DNA from: Gammaproteobacteria bacterium
GTDB taxonomy: Bacteria > Pseudomonadota > Gammaproteobacteria > Pseudomonadales > Halieaceae
Reading direction: 5' to 3'
DNA: 64,000 bases
Assembly: GCA_024742415.1 (NCBI GenBank)
Contig: JANSYN010000015.1
Location: 1 to 64,000, forward strand
This document shows, piece by piece, positions 20,185 to 29,278 of this stretch. A model generated the notes under the pieces. That model made no database searches. It saw only the letters and a list, made by a program, of their open reading frames with translations, and had not been told where the DNA came from. Every line of letters starts with the position of its first letter. Positions within the stretch are counted from its first letter, which is position 1. The position numbers were made by a program, and so were the translations under genes.

Positions 20185-20673
20185 ATGGCTTCGCGCGGCG
20201 TCAACAAAGTCATCATCGTAGGCAATCTGGGCAACGATCCTGAGACTCGGTTCTTTCCCGATGGTGGTGCCGTTACCAATGCCAGTATCGCGACGAGCGA
20301 GACATGGCGCGATAAACAAACCGGTGAGCAGAAAGAGCGCACCGAATGGCACAGGGTTGTCTTTCGCGATCGTGGCGCCTATCGGCTGGGCCAGATCGCC
20401 GGTGAGTATCTGAAGAAAGGGTCCAAGGTCTACGTGGAAGGGCGCTTGCAAACCCGCAAGTGGCAGGGCCAGGATGGCCAGGACCGCTACACTACAGAGA
20501 TACTGGTAAACGAGATGCAGATGCTCGATAGCCGTGGCGCTGGCCAGGGTGGCTACCCATCTACGGACCACAGCTCTGGTGGGTCAACTTCTGCCTCCGC
20601 TCCGCCCCGGGAAGCGTCCAGCGCCCCCCCCGCGGAAGATTTCAGTAACTTCGACGACGATATTCCGTTCTGA
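20185..20673 (+). CDS. ssb: Single-stranded DNA-binding protein
   Basis: SSB (162 aa). The OB-fold domain starts [20 protein letters not shown] and contains TEWHRVVF and [13 protein letters not shown] Gly/Ser/Pro-rich linker follows, and the acidic tip NFDDDIPF docks RecO, PriA, DnaQ-associated and other partners. It coats ssDNA as tetramers during replication and repair. GAGGGTCATCT precedes the ATG. The uvrA / MFS / ssb order resembles that of Pseudomonas. Confidence 0.98.
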   Translation: MASRGVNKVIIVGNLGNDPETRFFPDGGAVTNASIATSETWRDKQTGEQKERTEWHRVVFRDRGAYRLGQIAGEYLKKGSKVYVEGRLQTRKWQGQDGQDRYTTEILVNEMQMLDSRGAGQGGYPSTDHSSGGSTSASAPPREASSAPPAEDFSNFDDDIPF

Positions 20674-20805
20674 GTGATCATCAGAGCGGGCAGGAACAAC
20701 TTACTGCACCGGGTTGCGTTGGCACAGTCCGATGGCCTCTGTTGGCTCGCGCACGCGGTGCTCCGGGCAGCGCTACGCCCGTGCTGATGGAGCGAAATCA
20801 AATCG

Positions 20806-21681
20806 GTGCGCATATTACTTCTCGGGTCTGACACGCCACTGGGCAAGGCGCTGGTGGCTCGACAGGGTGCCCTACCTCGGCATGAGTTAGTGCCGTTGAG
20901 CCAGTCTGCCTGCCGCTGGAAGAGCGAACGCCAGGCCAAAAAAGCAGTCGTGCGTGGCAAATGCGATATCGTTGTAGACGTGCGTATTGAGGCCGCCGGA
21001 GACGGTGGCATCCAGATCCAGGATCTGGATCTCAAGCGTTGTCGCTGGGTTGCCAAGGCCTGCCAGCGCACCGATACCGCCTACCTGTACGTCTCCAGCT
21101 CAAGGGTGTTTTCCGGCCTGCTGGATCGGCCCTACGTGGAAGAAGACATACCGGACAATCAGGAATCGGTGGGGCAGTTACTGCAAGCCGCCGAACAGGT
21201 TGTGCTGACAACCTGCGAACGGCATTTTGTCTTACGCATGGGCCCCATTTTCTCTTCTGAGGGCGCCAACCTCATTACCCAGTTGTTGGAGCCCCTGCGA
21301 GGCGGCGACAGCCTGGTGCTCGATAACAATCTGCGCGGCTGCCCCGTGTCAGCCTATGACGGGGCCAGGGTGATCATGGGGTTGCTGGATCAGTTGAGTA
21401 CAGGGCTTGAGCCCTGGGGCATCTACCACTACGGCAGCTCAGACACTGCTACCTATTATGAATTTGCCGAGGCTCTGTTGGCCGCCGCCTCGCAGTTTTA
21501 TGAAATGAGCGCCTCGGCGGTGCAACTGGAGCGTGAGCCTGATGGGCTGGCGCCGCTCAACAGAAGCCTGGACTCCTCGAAGATTCTCAATACCTTTGCA
21601 ATCCGGCAAGTACCCTGGCGCAGTACCATTGGCGATGTCGTCAAATCCTATTACGACCGGCAGGCAGGAGAAAACACTTAA
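20806..21681 (+). CDS. Sugar-nucleotide reductase-like SDR (RmlD-like)
   Basis: A 291-residue protein with a degenerate Rossmann start (MRILLLGSDTPLGKALV in place of GxxGxxG) and the SDR-type segment YLYVSSSRVFSG. The YxxxK catalytic pair is not obvious. The overall layout resembles extended SDRs of the dTDP-4-dehydrorhamnose reductase family. The C-terminal part has GIYHYGSSDTATYYEFAEALL, the region of that family that follows the substrate pocket. GTG start chosen because no in-frame ATG fits. It abuts moaB with no gap. Catalytic activity uncertain given the changed motifs. Confidence 0.65.
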   Translation: MRILLLGSDTPLGKALVARQGALPRHELVPLSQSACRWKSERQAKKAVVRGKCDIVVDVRIEAAGDGGIQIQDLDLKRCRWVAKACQRTDTAYLYVSSSRVFSGLLDRPYVEEDIPDNQESVGQLLQAAEQVVLTTCERHFVLRMGPIFSSEGANLITQLLEPLRGGDSLVLDNNLRGCPVSAYDGARVIMGLLDQLSTGLEPWGIYHYGSSDTATYYEFAEALLAAASQFYEMSASAVQLEREPDGLAPLNRSLDSSKILNTFAIRQVPWRSTIGDVVKSYYDRQAGENT

Positions 21682-22212
21682 ATGAGCAAAAGAGATGAAG
21701 CGGTAGCCCGACCGCTCTGCGCAGCCGTGCTAACGGTGTCCGATACTCGTACCGAGGCAACTGACACGTCCGGTCAGTACCTGGTGGAAGCGTTGCGCGC
21801 TGACCGGCATGCCATTGGCGCGAAGGCTATCGTGAAGGATGATATCTACCAGATACGAGCGGTGTTGTCCGCCTGGATCGCAGACAGCGATATCCATGCG
21901 ATCATCGTCACCGGAGGCACCGGTTTTTCGGGCAGGGATTCCACCCCCGAAGCCGTTGCGCCACTGTTCGATAAAAGGATCGAGGGCTTTGGTGAGGTGT
22001 TCAGAGCGCTGTCCTATGAGGAAATCGGTTCTTCCACGATCCAGTCGAGGGCGCTCGCGGGCTTGTCTAACAATACGGTCGTGTTCTGCGTGCCTGGCTC
22101 AACCGGGGCGTGTCGCACTGCCTGGGAGGGTTTGATCAAGGAGCAGTTAGACAGCACCCACCGGCCCTGCAATTTTGTGGGTGTGTTAAATGTGCGAGGA
22201 GCAACTCCTTGA
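21682..22212 (+). CDS. moaB: Molybdenum cofactor biosynthesis protein MoaB
   Basis: A 176-residue MoaB/MogA-fold protein. It has the MPT-binding TVSDTRTEATDTSGQYL segment near residue 18, IVTGGTGFSGRDSTPEA near residue 75 and CVPGSTGACRTAWEGLI near the end. Proteins of this family adenylylate molybdopterin. It starts directly after the SDR stop and overlaps moeA by four bases (TTGA), so the pair is translationally coupled. Confidence 0.92.
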   Translation: MSKRDEAVARPLCAAVLTVSDTRTEATDTSGQYLVEALRADRHAIGAKAIVKDDIYQIRAVLSAWIADSDIHAIIVTGGTGFSGRDSTPEAVAPLFDKRIEGFGEVFRALSYEEIGSSTIQSRALAGLSNNTVVFCVPGSTGACRTAWEGLIKEQLDSTHRPCNFVGVLNVRGATP

Positions 22213-23411
22213 GCGACCTGCTCAAGGTAGGTGTGGCGCTCGGTAAAGTGCTGGGGAGTGTCGAGCCTGACCTGACCACCGAGTCGGTTCCCTTGCTGCA
22301 GGCTCTGGGGCGTGTGCTGGCTAAAGACGTTGTATCGTCAATTGATGTGCCCGGCTCAGACAACAGTGCGATGGATGGTTATGCATTGGCTGTCGTGGAT
22401 ACCAACGAGCCGCTGCCAGTTGTGCAGCGTATCCCTGCGGGCACTGCGGGTCAGCCACTGCAGCCCGGTACGGCCGCCCGAATATTTACCGGAGCGCCCA
22501 TTCCATCAGGTGCCGATGCGGTGGTGATGCAGGAAAACTGCACTGAGGCCGATGGCATCGTTACCATTAATACATCGGCGAAGGTTGGTGCCAACATTCG
22601 TCCGCGGGGCCAGGACATCGCCCGTGGCAGTGTGGTGCTTGGCAAGGGCCGCCGGCTCCGACCCCCGGATCTGGGGTTGCTGGCGTCGATTGGCTGCGCA
22701 GAAGTTGAGGTTTACCTGCCGCTGCGCGTGGCGATCATGTCCACAGGTGACGAGTTGATCGAGCCCGGAGCGGGCGAGCCTAACGCCGCGCAAGTGTACA
22801 ATTCGAACCGCTATACCCTGTCCGGGCTCCTGCAGGGCCTGCACATGGAGGTAGTGGACCTGGGAATCGTGCCCGATAACCCGGCTGCAACAGCCAGTGC
22901 CTTACGCAAGGCGGCCGATATTGCCGATTGCGTTGTCTCCTCAGGTGGTGTGTCGGTGGGTGAGGAAGACCACGTAAAGCGCGAAGTAGAGCGCCTGGGC
23001 AGGCTCGACCTGTGGAAGCTGGCCATCAAGCCGGGTAAGCCACTGGCTTTTGGTTATATCGGCGATACGCCTTTCGTCGGCCTGCCGGGCAATCCGACTT
23101 CGGTGTTTGTTACCTTTTGCCTGATTGCCCGTCCAATGCTGTTAAAGCTGCAAGGCTCGCTGGAACACGAAGCGCCGCGCCTCCAGGCCGCAGCAGATTT
23201 TCAGGTGGATCGGCCGAACAGGCGGCAGGAGTACTTGCGCGTGTCTTTGGAACACCGTGACGGCAGGGTGTGGGCAGCCTCACATGCCAATCAAAGCTCG
23301 GGCGTACTGAGCTCAGTCAGTCACAGCGACGCACTGGCGATCGTACCCCCAGATACCACCGTCGCCATTGGCGACACGCTGGACATTCTTCTGCTGGATG
23401 CACTCTACTAA
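22209..23411 (+). CDS. moeA: Molybdopterin molybdenumtransferase MoeA
   Basis: MoeA (400 aa) inserts molybdate into adenylylated molybdopterin. Seen: SIDVPGSDNSAMDGYAL near residue 46, IFTGAPIPSGADAVVMQE near residue 95, NIRPRGQDI, the STGDEL motif, VYNSNRYTL, SSGGVSVGEEDHVK and FVGLPGNPTS. The start is a TTG overlapping the moaB stop, with GAGGAG ten bases ahead. An ATG-type start 99 bases upstream inside moaB is unlikely. Confidence 0.94.
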   Translation: MSDLLKVGVALGKVLGSVEPDLTTESVPLLQALGRVLAKDVVSSIDVPGSDNSAMDGYALAVVDTNEPLPVVQRIPAGTAGQPLQPGTAARIFTGAPIPSGADAVVMQENCTEADGIVTINTSAKVGANIRPRGQDIARGSVVLGKGRRLRPPDLGLLASIGCAEVEVYLPLRVAIMSTGDELIEPGAGEPNAAQVYNSNRYTLSGLLQGLHMEVVDLGIVPDNPAATASALRKAADIADCVVSSGGVSVGEEDHVKREVERLGRLDLWKLAIKPGKPLAFGYIGDTPFVGLPGNPTSVFVTFCLIARPMLLKLQGSLEHEAPRLQAAADFQVDRPNRRQEYLRVSLEHRDGRVWAASHANQSSGVLSSVSHSDALAIVPPDTTVAIGDTLDILLLDALY

Positions 23412-23469
23412 GCACGGCCCGGAGACCGGTGATACCACCGCGGTCAGGTTGGCACAGCGCGCCCCATTA

Positions 23470-24696
23470 TCAACCAGAGTACTTTTGAAAGACCAGCGAC
23501 GCGTTGGTGCCACCAAAACCGAAACTGTTTGACATCGCGCGTTCGAGGTCAACACCGTCAATGCGTTCCCGAGCAATAGGAACACCTTCTGCCTCCGGGT
23601 CCAGCGTCTCAATATTTGCCGAGGCCGCAATAAAACCGCGCTGCTGCATCAGCAGCGTGTATATCGCTTCCTGTACGCCTGCCGCGCCCAAGGAATGTCC
23701 CGACAGCGATTTGGTCGAGCCTATGACAGGTGCATCATCGCGCTGGGCATAGGCTTGTTTCACGGCCTTCAACTCCTGAATATCCCCGGCCGGCGTGCTC
23801 GTGCCATGGGCATTGATGTAGTCAATGGCCCCATCGACGGTAGACAAGGCCTGTTGCATGCACCGCACGGCGCCTTCGCCTGAGGGGGCCACCATGTCAT
23901 GGCCGTCGGAAGTGGCCCCATAGCCGACAAGTTCTGCATAGATCTTTGCGCCGCGGGCTTTTGCGTGTTCCAGTTCTTCCACGACCAGCATGCCGCCACC
24001 GCCGGCAATGACAAAGCCATCGCGGTTGGCATCATAGGCGCGTGATGCACGTTCCGGGGTGTCATTGTATTGTGTAGACAGCGCTCCCATCGCATCGAAG
24101 AGGCAGCTCAGGGACCAGTGCAGTTCTTCGCCGCCGCCGGCAAAAATAACGTCCTGTTTGCCTAGCTGGATCTGTTCCATAGCGCTGCCAATGCAGTGGG
24201 CGCTGGTGGAGCAGGCAGATGAAATCGAATAGTTGACGCCCTTTATCTTGAAGGGCGTTGCCAGGCAGGCTGAAACAGTGCTGCCCATGGTCTGCGTTAC
24301 CCGGTACGGACCGACGCGACGCAAGCCACGCTCGCGCATGATGTCTGAGGCTTCAGTCTGGCTGGCCGATGAGGCACCGCCTGAACCTGCGATAATGCCT
24401 GTACGCACGTTTGAGACCTCAGCATCGTCCAGCCCAGCGTCCATGATGGCCTGCTGCATTGAGATATAGGCAAAGGCCGCCGCATCTGCCATGAATCGCA
24501 GTTGTTTGCGGTCGATGTGCTCAGACGTGTCTATCCGGGGCGCCCCGGCGATGTGCGAGCGCATGCCAATCTCTACCTGTTCTTCCCTGCGTGTAATGCC
24601 GGAACGTCCTTCATAGAGTGACGCCGCCACAGACTCTGTATCGTTACCCAGGCAGGACACAATGCCCATGCCCGTGATTACTACTCGCTTAGTCAT
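23470..24696 (-). CDS. fabB: 3-oxoacyl-[ACP] synthase I
   Basis: FabB (408 aa) elongates fatty acids and is essential for the unsaturated branch made with FabA. Start [19 protein letters not shown] is chosen over a longer frame that runs into fabA. The catalytic triad is visible: Cys at about 162 in [10 protein letters not shown], His at about 297 in INAHGTSTP, and His at about 334 in [13 protein letters not shown]. The gene lies four bases after fabA, one operon. It is convergent with moeA. Confidence 0.97.
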   Translation of the reverse strand: MTKRVVITGMGIVSCLGNDTESVAASLYEGRSGITRREEQVEIGMRSHIAGAPRIDTSEHIDRKQLRFMADAAAFAYISMQQAIMDAGLDDAEVSNVRTGIIAGSGGASSASQTEASDIMRERGLRRVGPYRVTQTMGSTVSACLATPFKIKGVNYSISSACSTSAHCIGSAMEQIQLGKQDVIFAGGGEELHWSLSCLFDAMGALSTQYNDTPERASRAYDANRDGFVIAGGGGMLVVEELEHAKARGAKIYAELVGYGATSDGHDMVAPSGEGAVRCMQQALSTVDGAIDYINAHGTSTPAGDIQELKAVKQAYAQRDDAPVIGSTKSLSGHSLGAAGVQEAIYTLLMQQRGFIAASANIETLDPEAEGVPIARERIDGVDLERAMSNSFGFGGTNASLVFQKYSG

Positions 24697-24700
24697 CGAA

Positions 24701-25213
24701 TTAAAAGGACTCCGTAGAAGTGAATAAACCGACGCGCAGGTCTTTGGCAATGTAGATCTCTTTGCCGTCGCAGGTGATGGTGCCATCGGCAATGCCCATG
24801 ACGAGCTTGCGTTCGATGACGCGTTTGATATTGATGTTGTAGACCACACGGCTGGCGCTGGGCAGTATCTGACCGCTGAATTTCACTTCGCCGCAGCCTA
24901 GCGCGCGTCCGCGCCCGGGATTACCGCGCCAGCCAAGGAAGAACCCCACTAGCTGCCACATGGCATCCAGCCCCAGGCAGCCGGGCATCACCGGGTCTCC
25001 CGGAAAATGGCAATCGAAGAACCACAGCTCAGGGTGGATATCCAGTTCGGCGATGATCTCGCCTTTGCCATAGCCGCCGCCCTCGGAGCTGATATGGTCA
25101 ATCCGATCGACCATTAACATGTTCCCTGTTGGCAATTGCGCATTGCCGGGCCCGAAAAGGCGCCCCTCGCCACATTCTATGAGTTCTTCTTTGCTATAGC
25201 TGGATTTAGTCAT
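24701..25213 (-). CDS. fabA: 3-hydroxydecanoyl-[ACP] dehydratase/isomerase
   Basis: FabA (170 aa) dehydrates 3-hydroxydecanoyl-ACP and isomerises trans-2 to cis-3-decenoyl-ACP, which starts anaerobic unsaturated fatty acid synthesis. The active-site His69 lies in [15 protein letters not shown] and Asp83 in CLGLDAMWQ, as in E. coli. Cytoplasmic hot-dog fold dimer. It heads the fabA-fabB operon. Confidence 0.97.
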   Translation of the reverse strand: MTKSSYSKEELIECGEGRLFGPGNAQLPTGNMLMVDRIDHISSEGGGYGKGEIIAELDIHPELWFFDCHFPGDPVMPGCLGLDAMWQLVGFFLGWRGNPGRGRALGCGEVKFSGQILPSASRVVYNINIKRVIERKLVMGIADGTITCDGKEIYIAKDLRVGLFTSTESF

Positions 25214-25266
25214 GATCTCTGCGGACGATTGGCTGGCATGGGCAGCTGGATAGGGTGATGCGCAGT

Positions 25267-25295
25267 ATTCTACCCCATCTATGACGCCGAATCAG
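25267..25295 (-). promoter_or_regulatory. Putative promoter of fabA-fabB
   Basis: On the minus strand CTGATT (plus 25290-25295), a 17-base spacer and TAGAAT (plus 25267-25272), 53 bases before the fabA ATG. The -35 box is weak, as for activator-assisted promoters such as E. coli fabA with FadR; an activator here is only a guess. Confidence 0.5.
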
Positions 25296-25410
25296 GCTGC
25301 GCAAGCGAAATAGCGCGCCGTTGTGTTGATGCCTGCACCAGGATGTTTCCACAGACTATTGGGAATGTTACTGAGGTCACAGAAACGGTCTCTAACACTG
25401 TGTCACGCAG

Positions 25411-25438
25411 TTGTAATAATGCCGTTGTTAGATAGTAT
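25411..25438 (+). promoter_or_regulatory. Weak candidate promoter of manC
   Basis: TTGTAA at 25411-25416, a 16-base spacer and TAGTAT at 25433-25438, about 105 bases before the manC start. Confidence 0.3.
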
Positions 25439-25543
25439 GAGCCTTTCGCGTAAAGGGGTTCCAAGGCATCATTCCCCTCCAATAATAGAGTCAATAGCAG
25501 TGCGATTAAGCGTCTGGAACGCTTGCGGACACAGGCGAGGCAT

Positions 25544-26953
25544 ATGATTACACCCGTGGTTCTGTCGGGCGGCGTTGGTAGCAGGCTATGGCCTGTTTCG
25601 CGTGAGGCCCATCCCAAGCAATTCTTGCCGCTTGCTGGCGAGCTGTCCATGATCCAGGAAACGCTGCAACGTACTGGCGGCTTCCAGGCCAGTGACCCCA
25701 TGGTGGTGTGTAATGAAGAACACCGCTTCATGGTGGCAGAGCAGCTGCGCCAGGTAGGCTTGCACGCGAGTAGCCTTATCCTGGAGCCGGTGGGTCGAAA
25801 CACGGCCCCTGCCGTTGCGCTCGCCGCGATCAGTGCGGTGGCCATTGATCCGGAGGCAATCTTGCTGGTGCTGCCTGCAGATCATCTGATCAAGAACATT
25901 GACGCATTCGTCGAGGCCGTCGGCCGTGCATTGCCGCTGGCCCAGGAAGGGCGCCTGACAACATTTGGCGTTGTGCCGACCGCGCCGGAAACAGGGTACG
26001 GATACATCAAGTGCGGCGCCAGTCTTGCCGAGGGTCTGTACGATCTGGAACGCTTTGTCGAGAAGCCGGATGAACCAACGGCACAGGCTTATCTGGACTC
26101 AGGTGACTATCTTTGGAACAGCGGCATGTTCCTGCTGCGCGCGCAAACCTACCTGGACGAGTTGCGCTCACTGGCTCCAGACATGCTTGACTGCTGTATA
26201 GCGGCCATGGACGGGGCGGTTAATGACCTGGATTTTCTGCGTCCGGATGCACAGATTTTCGCGGGCTGTCCCAGCGACAGTATCGATTACGCTGTCATGG
26301 AAAAGACCGACAAGGGCGCGGTGGTCTCCCTGGATTGTGGATGGAGCGACGTCGGTGCCTGGTCGGCCCTCTGGGAAGTGTCCGATCAGGACGCCGAGCA
26401 GAATGTCGCTAAGGGCGATGTGATCCTTGATAACTGCCGCGGTAGTTATATTCGCAGTGATCACCGCCTGGTAGCGGTAACCGGTGTTGCCAACCTCGTG
26501 GTGGTCGAAACCGCCGATGCCGTGTTGGTGGCAGACCGCGACAAAGTCCAGGATGTGAAACGCATCGTGAATGCGCTCAAGGATCAAGGCCGCAGCGAAG
26601 CGTCCGTGCACCGCCGCGCGTATCGTCCCTGGGGTTGGGCTGAAACGCTCGTGTCTGCGGAGCGCTTTGCAGTAACGCGCATTATTGTAAACCCCGGTCA
26701 GTCACTGTCGTTGCAAATGCACCATCATCGAGCGGAGCACTGGGTGGTGGTCAAGGGTACGGCCGAGGTCACCTGTGACGATAAGGTGTTCATGCTTGCT
26801 GAAGACGAGTCCACCTATATTCCGCTGGGCCACAAGCACCGCCTGGCAAATCCCGGACAGATACCGCTTGAGTTGATTGAAGTGCGCTCGGGATCGTATC
26901 TGGATGAAAACGACATTGTTCGCTTTGAGGATATCTACGGACGTAGCGGTTAG
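25544..26953 (+). CDS. manC: Mannose-1-phosphate guanylyltransferase / mannose-6-phosphate isomerase
   Basis: A bifunctional type II enzyme (469 aa) that makes GDP-mannose from Man-1-P and GTP and interconverts Fru-6-P and Man-6-P. The N-terminal nucleotidyltransferase has VVLSGGVGSRLWPVSREAHPKQFL (the signature loop, residues 4-27) and RFVEKP near residue 172. The C-terminal cupin half carries the isomerase motif QMHHHRAEHWVVVKGTAEVT near residue 388. The start at MITPVV follows AGGCGAGG; a start seven codons upstream is possible. It opens the manC-galU-manB group. Confidence 0.92.
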   Translation: MITPVVLSGGVGSRLWPVSREAHPKQFLPLAGELSMIQETLQRTGGFQASDPMVVCNEEHRFMVAEQLRQVGLHASSLILEPVGRNTAPAVALAAISAVAIDPEAILLVLPADHLIKNIDAFVEAVGRALPLAQEGRLTTFGVVPTAPETGYGYIKCGASLAEGLYDLERFVEKPDEPTAQAYLDSGDYLWNSGMFLLRAQTYLDELRSLAPDMLDCCIAAMDGAVNDLDFLRPDAQIFAGCPSDSIDYAVMEKTDKGAVVSLDCGWSDVGAWSALWEVSDQDAEQNVAKGDVILDNCRGSYIRSDHRLVAVTGVANLVVVETADAVLVADRDKVQDVKRIVNALKDQGRSEASVHRRAYRPWGWAETLVSAERFAVTRIIVNPGQSLSLQMHHHRAEHWVVVKGTAEVTCDDKVFMLAEDESTYIPLGHKHRLANPGQIPLELIEVRSGSYLDENDIVRFEDIYGRSG

Positions 26954-27054
26954 TAAAACCACGGGCGATACAGGCACGTTGGGTGCGCACACCTCCGCCC
27001 TGGGCGCAAACACAGCCTGCACAAGCCATACACAACGATTGATGGAGAAGTGTT

Positions 27055-27882
27055 TTGATTAAGAAGTGTCTGTTCCCGGTCGCCGGTTACGGTACCAGGT
27101 TTCTTCCCGCCACCAAAAGTATGCCCAAGGAGATGTTGCCTATTGTGAACAAGCCCCTGGTGCAGTATGGCGTCGAAGAAGCCATAGCGGCAGGCATGCG
27201 CACCTGTGCAATGGTTACCGGTCGTGGCAAGCGCACAATCACGGATCATTTCGACATCAGCTATGAGCTTGAGCATCAGATTTCAGGCAGTGGTAAGGAA
27301 GCCGCTCTGGCGAGCATACGCGATGTGCTGGAAAAAGGAGTGTTCGCCTCGGTGCGTCAGCGCGAAATGAAAGGCCTTGGCCACGCGATTCTTACAGGTG
27401 AGCCCCTGATTGGCAACGAACCCTTCGGCGTGTTGTTGTCAGATGACTTGTGCCTCAACGACGGGCCCGGTGTGTTGACGCAGATGGCTGCGCTGTATGA
27501 ACAGTTCCAGTGTTCTATTGTTGCGATTCAGGAAGTGCCCAAGGAAGATACCCATAAGTACGGGGTGATCGCTGGCGAGGCGATTGCCGAGGGCGTGTAC
27601 CGTGTGTCCGACATGGTAGAAAAGCCCGCGCCTGCGGATGCGCCTTCGAATCTCGCGATTATCGGGCGTTACATACTCACACCGGATATATTCGATATCC
27701 TGCGCAATACCGAACCGGGAGCCAACGGTGAGATACAGATCACCGATGCCTTGCAGACGCAGGCCGAAGAGGGCCGGGTAATCGCCTACCAGTTTGCGGG
27801 CCGGCGGTTTGATTGCGGCAGTGTTCCCGGGTTTGTAGAGGCCACCAACTTCGTCTACGACAATTACTACCTGCAAAAGTAG
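27055..27882 (+). CDS. galU: UTP-glucose-1-phosphate uridylyltransferase
   Basis: GalU (275 aa) makes UDP-glucose. Seen: KCLFPVAGYGTRFLPATKSMPKEMLP at the N terminus, the GRGKRTITDHFD loop, GLGHAIL and the DDLCLN metal site. The C-terminal end is short compared with the E. coli enzyme. The start is TTG with GGAG nine bases upstream; no in-frame ATG is available. It sits between manC and manB, suggesting joint supply of UDP-glucose and GDP-mannose for surface polysaccharide. Confidence 0.93.
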   Translation: MIKKCLFPVAGYGTRFLPATKSMPKEMLPIVNKPLVQYGVEEAIAAGMRTCAMVTGRGKRTITDHFDISYELEHQISGSGKEAALASIRDVLEKGVFASVRQREMKGLGHAILTGEPLIGNEPFGVLLSDDLCLNDGPGVLTQMAALYEQFQCSIVAIQEVPKEDTHKYGVIAGEAIAEGVYRVSDMVEKPAPADAPSNLAIIGRYILTPDIFDILRNTEPGANGEIQITDALQTQAEEGRVIAYQFAGRRFDCGSVPGFVEATNFVYDNYYLQK

Positions 27883-27914
27883 CCGTTCACTGACATTTTA
27901 CTGAGAGTTTAATC

Positions 27915-29264
27915 GTGCAAGAAATTACCTGTTTTAAAGCCTACGATGTGCGTGGACGTGTTCCCGATGAGCTCAATGAAGATATCGCCCGGCGTATCGG
28001 ACGAGCCTACGCCGAAGTCGTCAAGCCCAGGCAAGTGGTAGTGGGCCACGATATTCGCTTAAGCAGTGAGTCGATCAAGGCGGCGCTTTCTCAAGGCTTG
28101 CTGGAACAGGGTGTTGACGTCTATGACATTGGCCTGAGCGGTACTGAGGAAATCTACTTCGCCACATCGCATGCCGGCATGGATGGTGGCATAGCAGTTA
28201 CAGCCAGCCACAACCCCAAAGACTACAACGGCATGAAATTTGTGCGCGAAGAATCGCGCCCGATCTCCGGTGACACAGGCCTGTTTGACATCAAGCGCCT
28301 GGCTGAAGAAAACACATTTACCCCCGCTGCAAAGAAAGGCACGCTGCATGCTCTGGATACCGACCAGGCCTACGTAGAACATTTGCTGTCCTATGTCGAT
28401 GTCGACAAGCTAACGCCGCTGAAGATTGTGGTGGATGCAGGCAATGGCGGTGCGGGACGCGTTGTCGATTTGCTGGAACCCCACTTGCCGTTTGAGTTTA
28501 TCAAGTTGCATCACGAGCCCGATGGCAACTTTCCCAATGGCGTGCCCAATCCTCTGTTACCTGAGAATAGAGTGGCGGTGATAGACGCAGTGCGCGAGCA
28601 TGGCGCTGATCTTGGTATCGGTTGGGACGGCGATTTCGACCGCTGTTTCTTCTTCGACGAGAACGGCGATTTTATTGAGGGCTATTACGTCGTGGGTTTG
28701 TTGGCCGAGGCGTTCCTGAAAAAAGGCGGCGCTGCGAAAATCGTGCATGATCCGCGGTTGACCTGGAATACCGTTGACATGGTCACGTCGTTGGGAGGCG
28801 AGGCGGTGCAGAGCAAAACGGGGCACGCTTTCATCAAGGAGCGCATGCGTCTGGAAAACGCCGTATATGGCGGCGAGATGAGCGCTCATCACTACTTTCG
28901 CGATTTTGCCTACTGTGACAGTGGCATGATCCCCTGGTTACTGGTCACGGGCCTGATCTGCGAACAAGGTAGAGCCTTGTCTTCCATGGTGTATGAGCGC
29001 ATGCAGGCCTACCCTTGTAGCGGTGAGATTAATCGCAAGATTGATGACGCAGCGGCGGCGATGGCGCGGGTCGAAGCGGTCTATACACCACAGGCCCTGG
29101 AAGTCGAGCGCGTGGATGGCTTGTCGATGTCCATGGGCGACTGGCGCTTTAACCTGCGCATGTCCAATACGGAGCCGGTCGTAAGGCTTAATGTCGAAAG
29201 TCGCGCCGATCCAGCCCTCATGGAAGCCAAAACGCAGGAACTGCTGGCGCTGATCGATAGCTGA
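27915..29264 (+). CDS. manB: Phosphomannomutase (CpsG/RfbK type)
   Basis: A 449-residue alpha-D-phosphohexomutase converting Man-6-P to Man-1-P. The N terminus [20 protein letters not shown] closely resembles E. coli CpsG. The phosphoserine loop is [13 protein letters not shown] near residue 96. The metal loop is [14 protein letters not shown] near residue 236, and the sugar-binding loop is [10 protein letters not shown] near residue 318. GTG start. It supplies Man-1-P to the neighbouring ManC. It is convergent with pgi. Confidence 0.93.
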   Translation: MQEITCFKAYDVRGRVPDELNEDIARRIGRAYAEVVKPRQVVVGHDIRLSSESIKAALSQGLLEQGVDVYDIGLSGTEEIYFATSHAGMDGGIAVTASHNPKDYNGMKFVREESRPISGDTGLFDIKRLAEENTFTPAAKKGTLHALDTDQAYVEHLLSYVDVDKLTPLKIVVDAGNGGAGRVVDLLEPHLPFEFIKLHHEPDGNFPNGVPNPLLPENRVAVIDAVREHGADLGIGWDGDFDRCFFFDENGDFIEGYYVVGLLAEAFLKKGGAAKIVHDPRLTWNTVDMVTSLGGEAVQSKTGHAFIKERMRLENAVYGGEMSAHHYFRDFAYCDSGMIPWLLVTGLICEQGRALSSMVYERMQAYPCSGEINRKIDDAAAAMARVEAVYTPQALEVERVDGLSMSMGDWRFNLRMSNTEPVVRLNVESRADPALMEAKTQELLALIDS

Positions 29265-29278
29265 GCCCGAGGCTCAGC
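29260..29278. terminator. Perfect inverted repeat spanning the manB and pgi stops
   Basis: GCTGAGCC at 29260-29267 pairs with GGCTCAGC at 29271-29278 around the loop CGA. It contains the stop codons of both convergent genes. No clear T tract follows on either strand, so intrinsic termination is uncertain. Confidence 0.45.

Larger units (their letters stand above)
25214..25543. other. Intergenic region between fabA and manC
   Basis: A 330-base divergent regulatory region. It holds the likely fabA promoter on the minus strand and a weaker candidate for manC on the plus strand. I saw no PsrA-type palindrome (GAAAC-N4-GTTTC) and no convincing extra gene. Confidence 0.6.
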
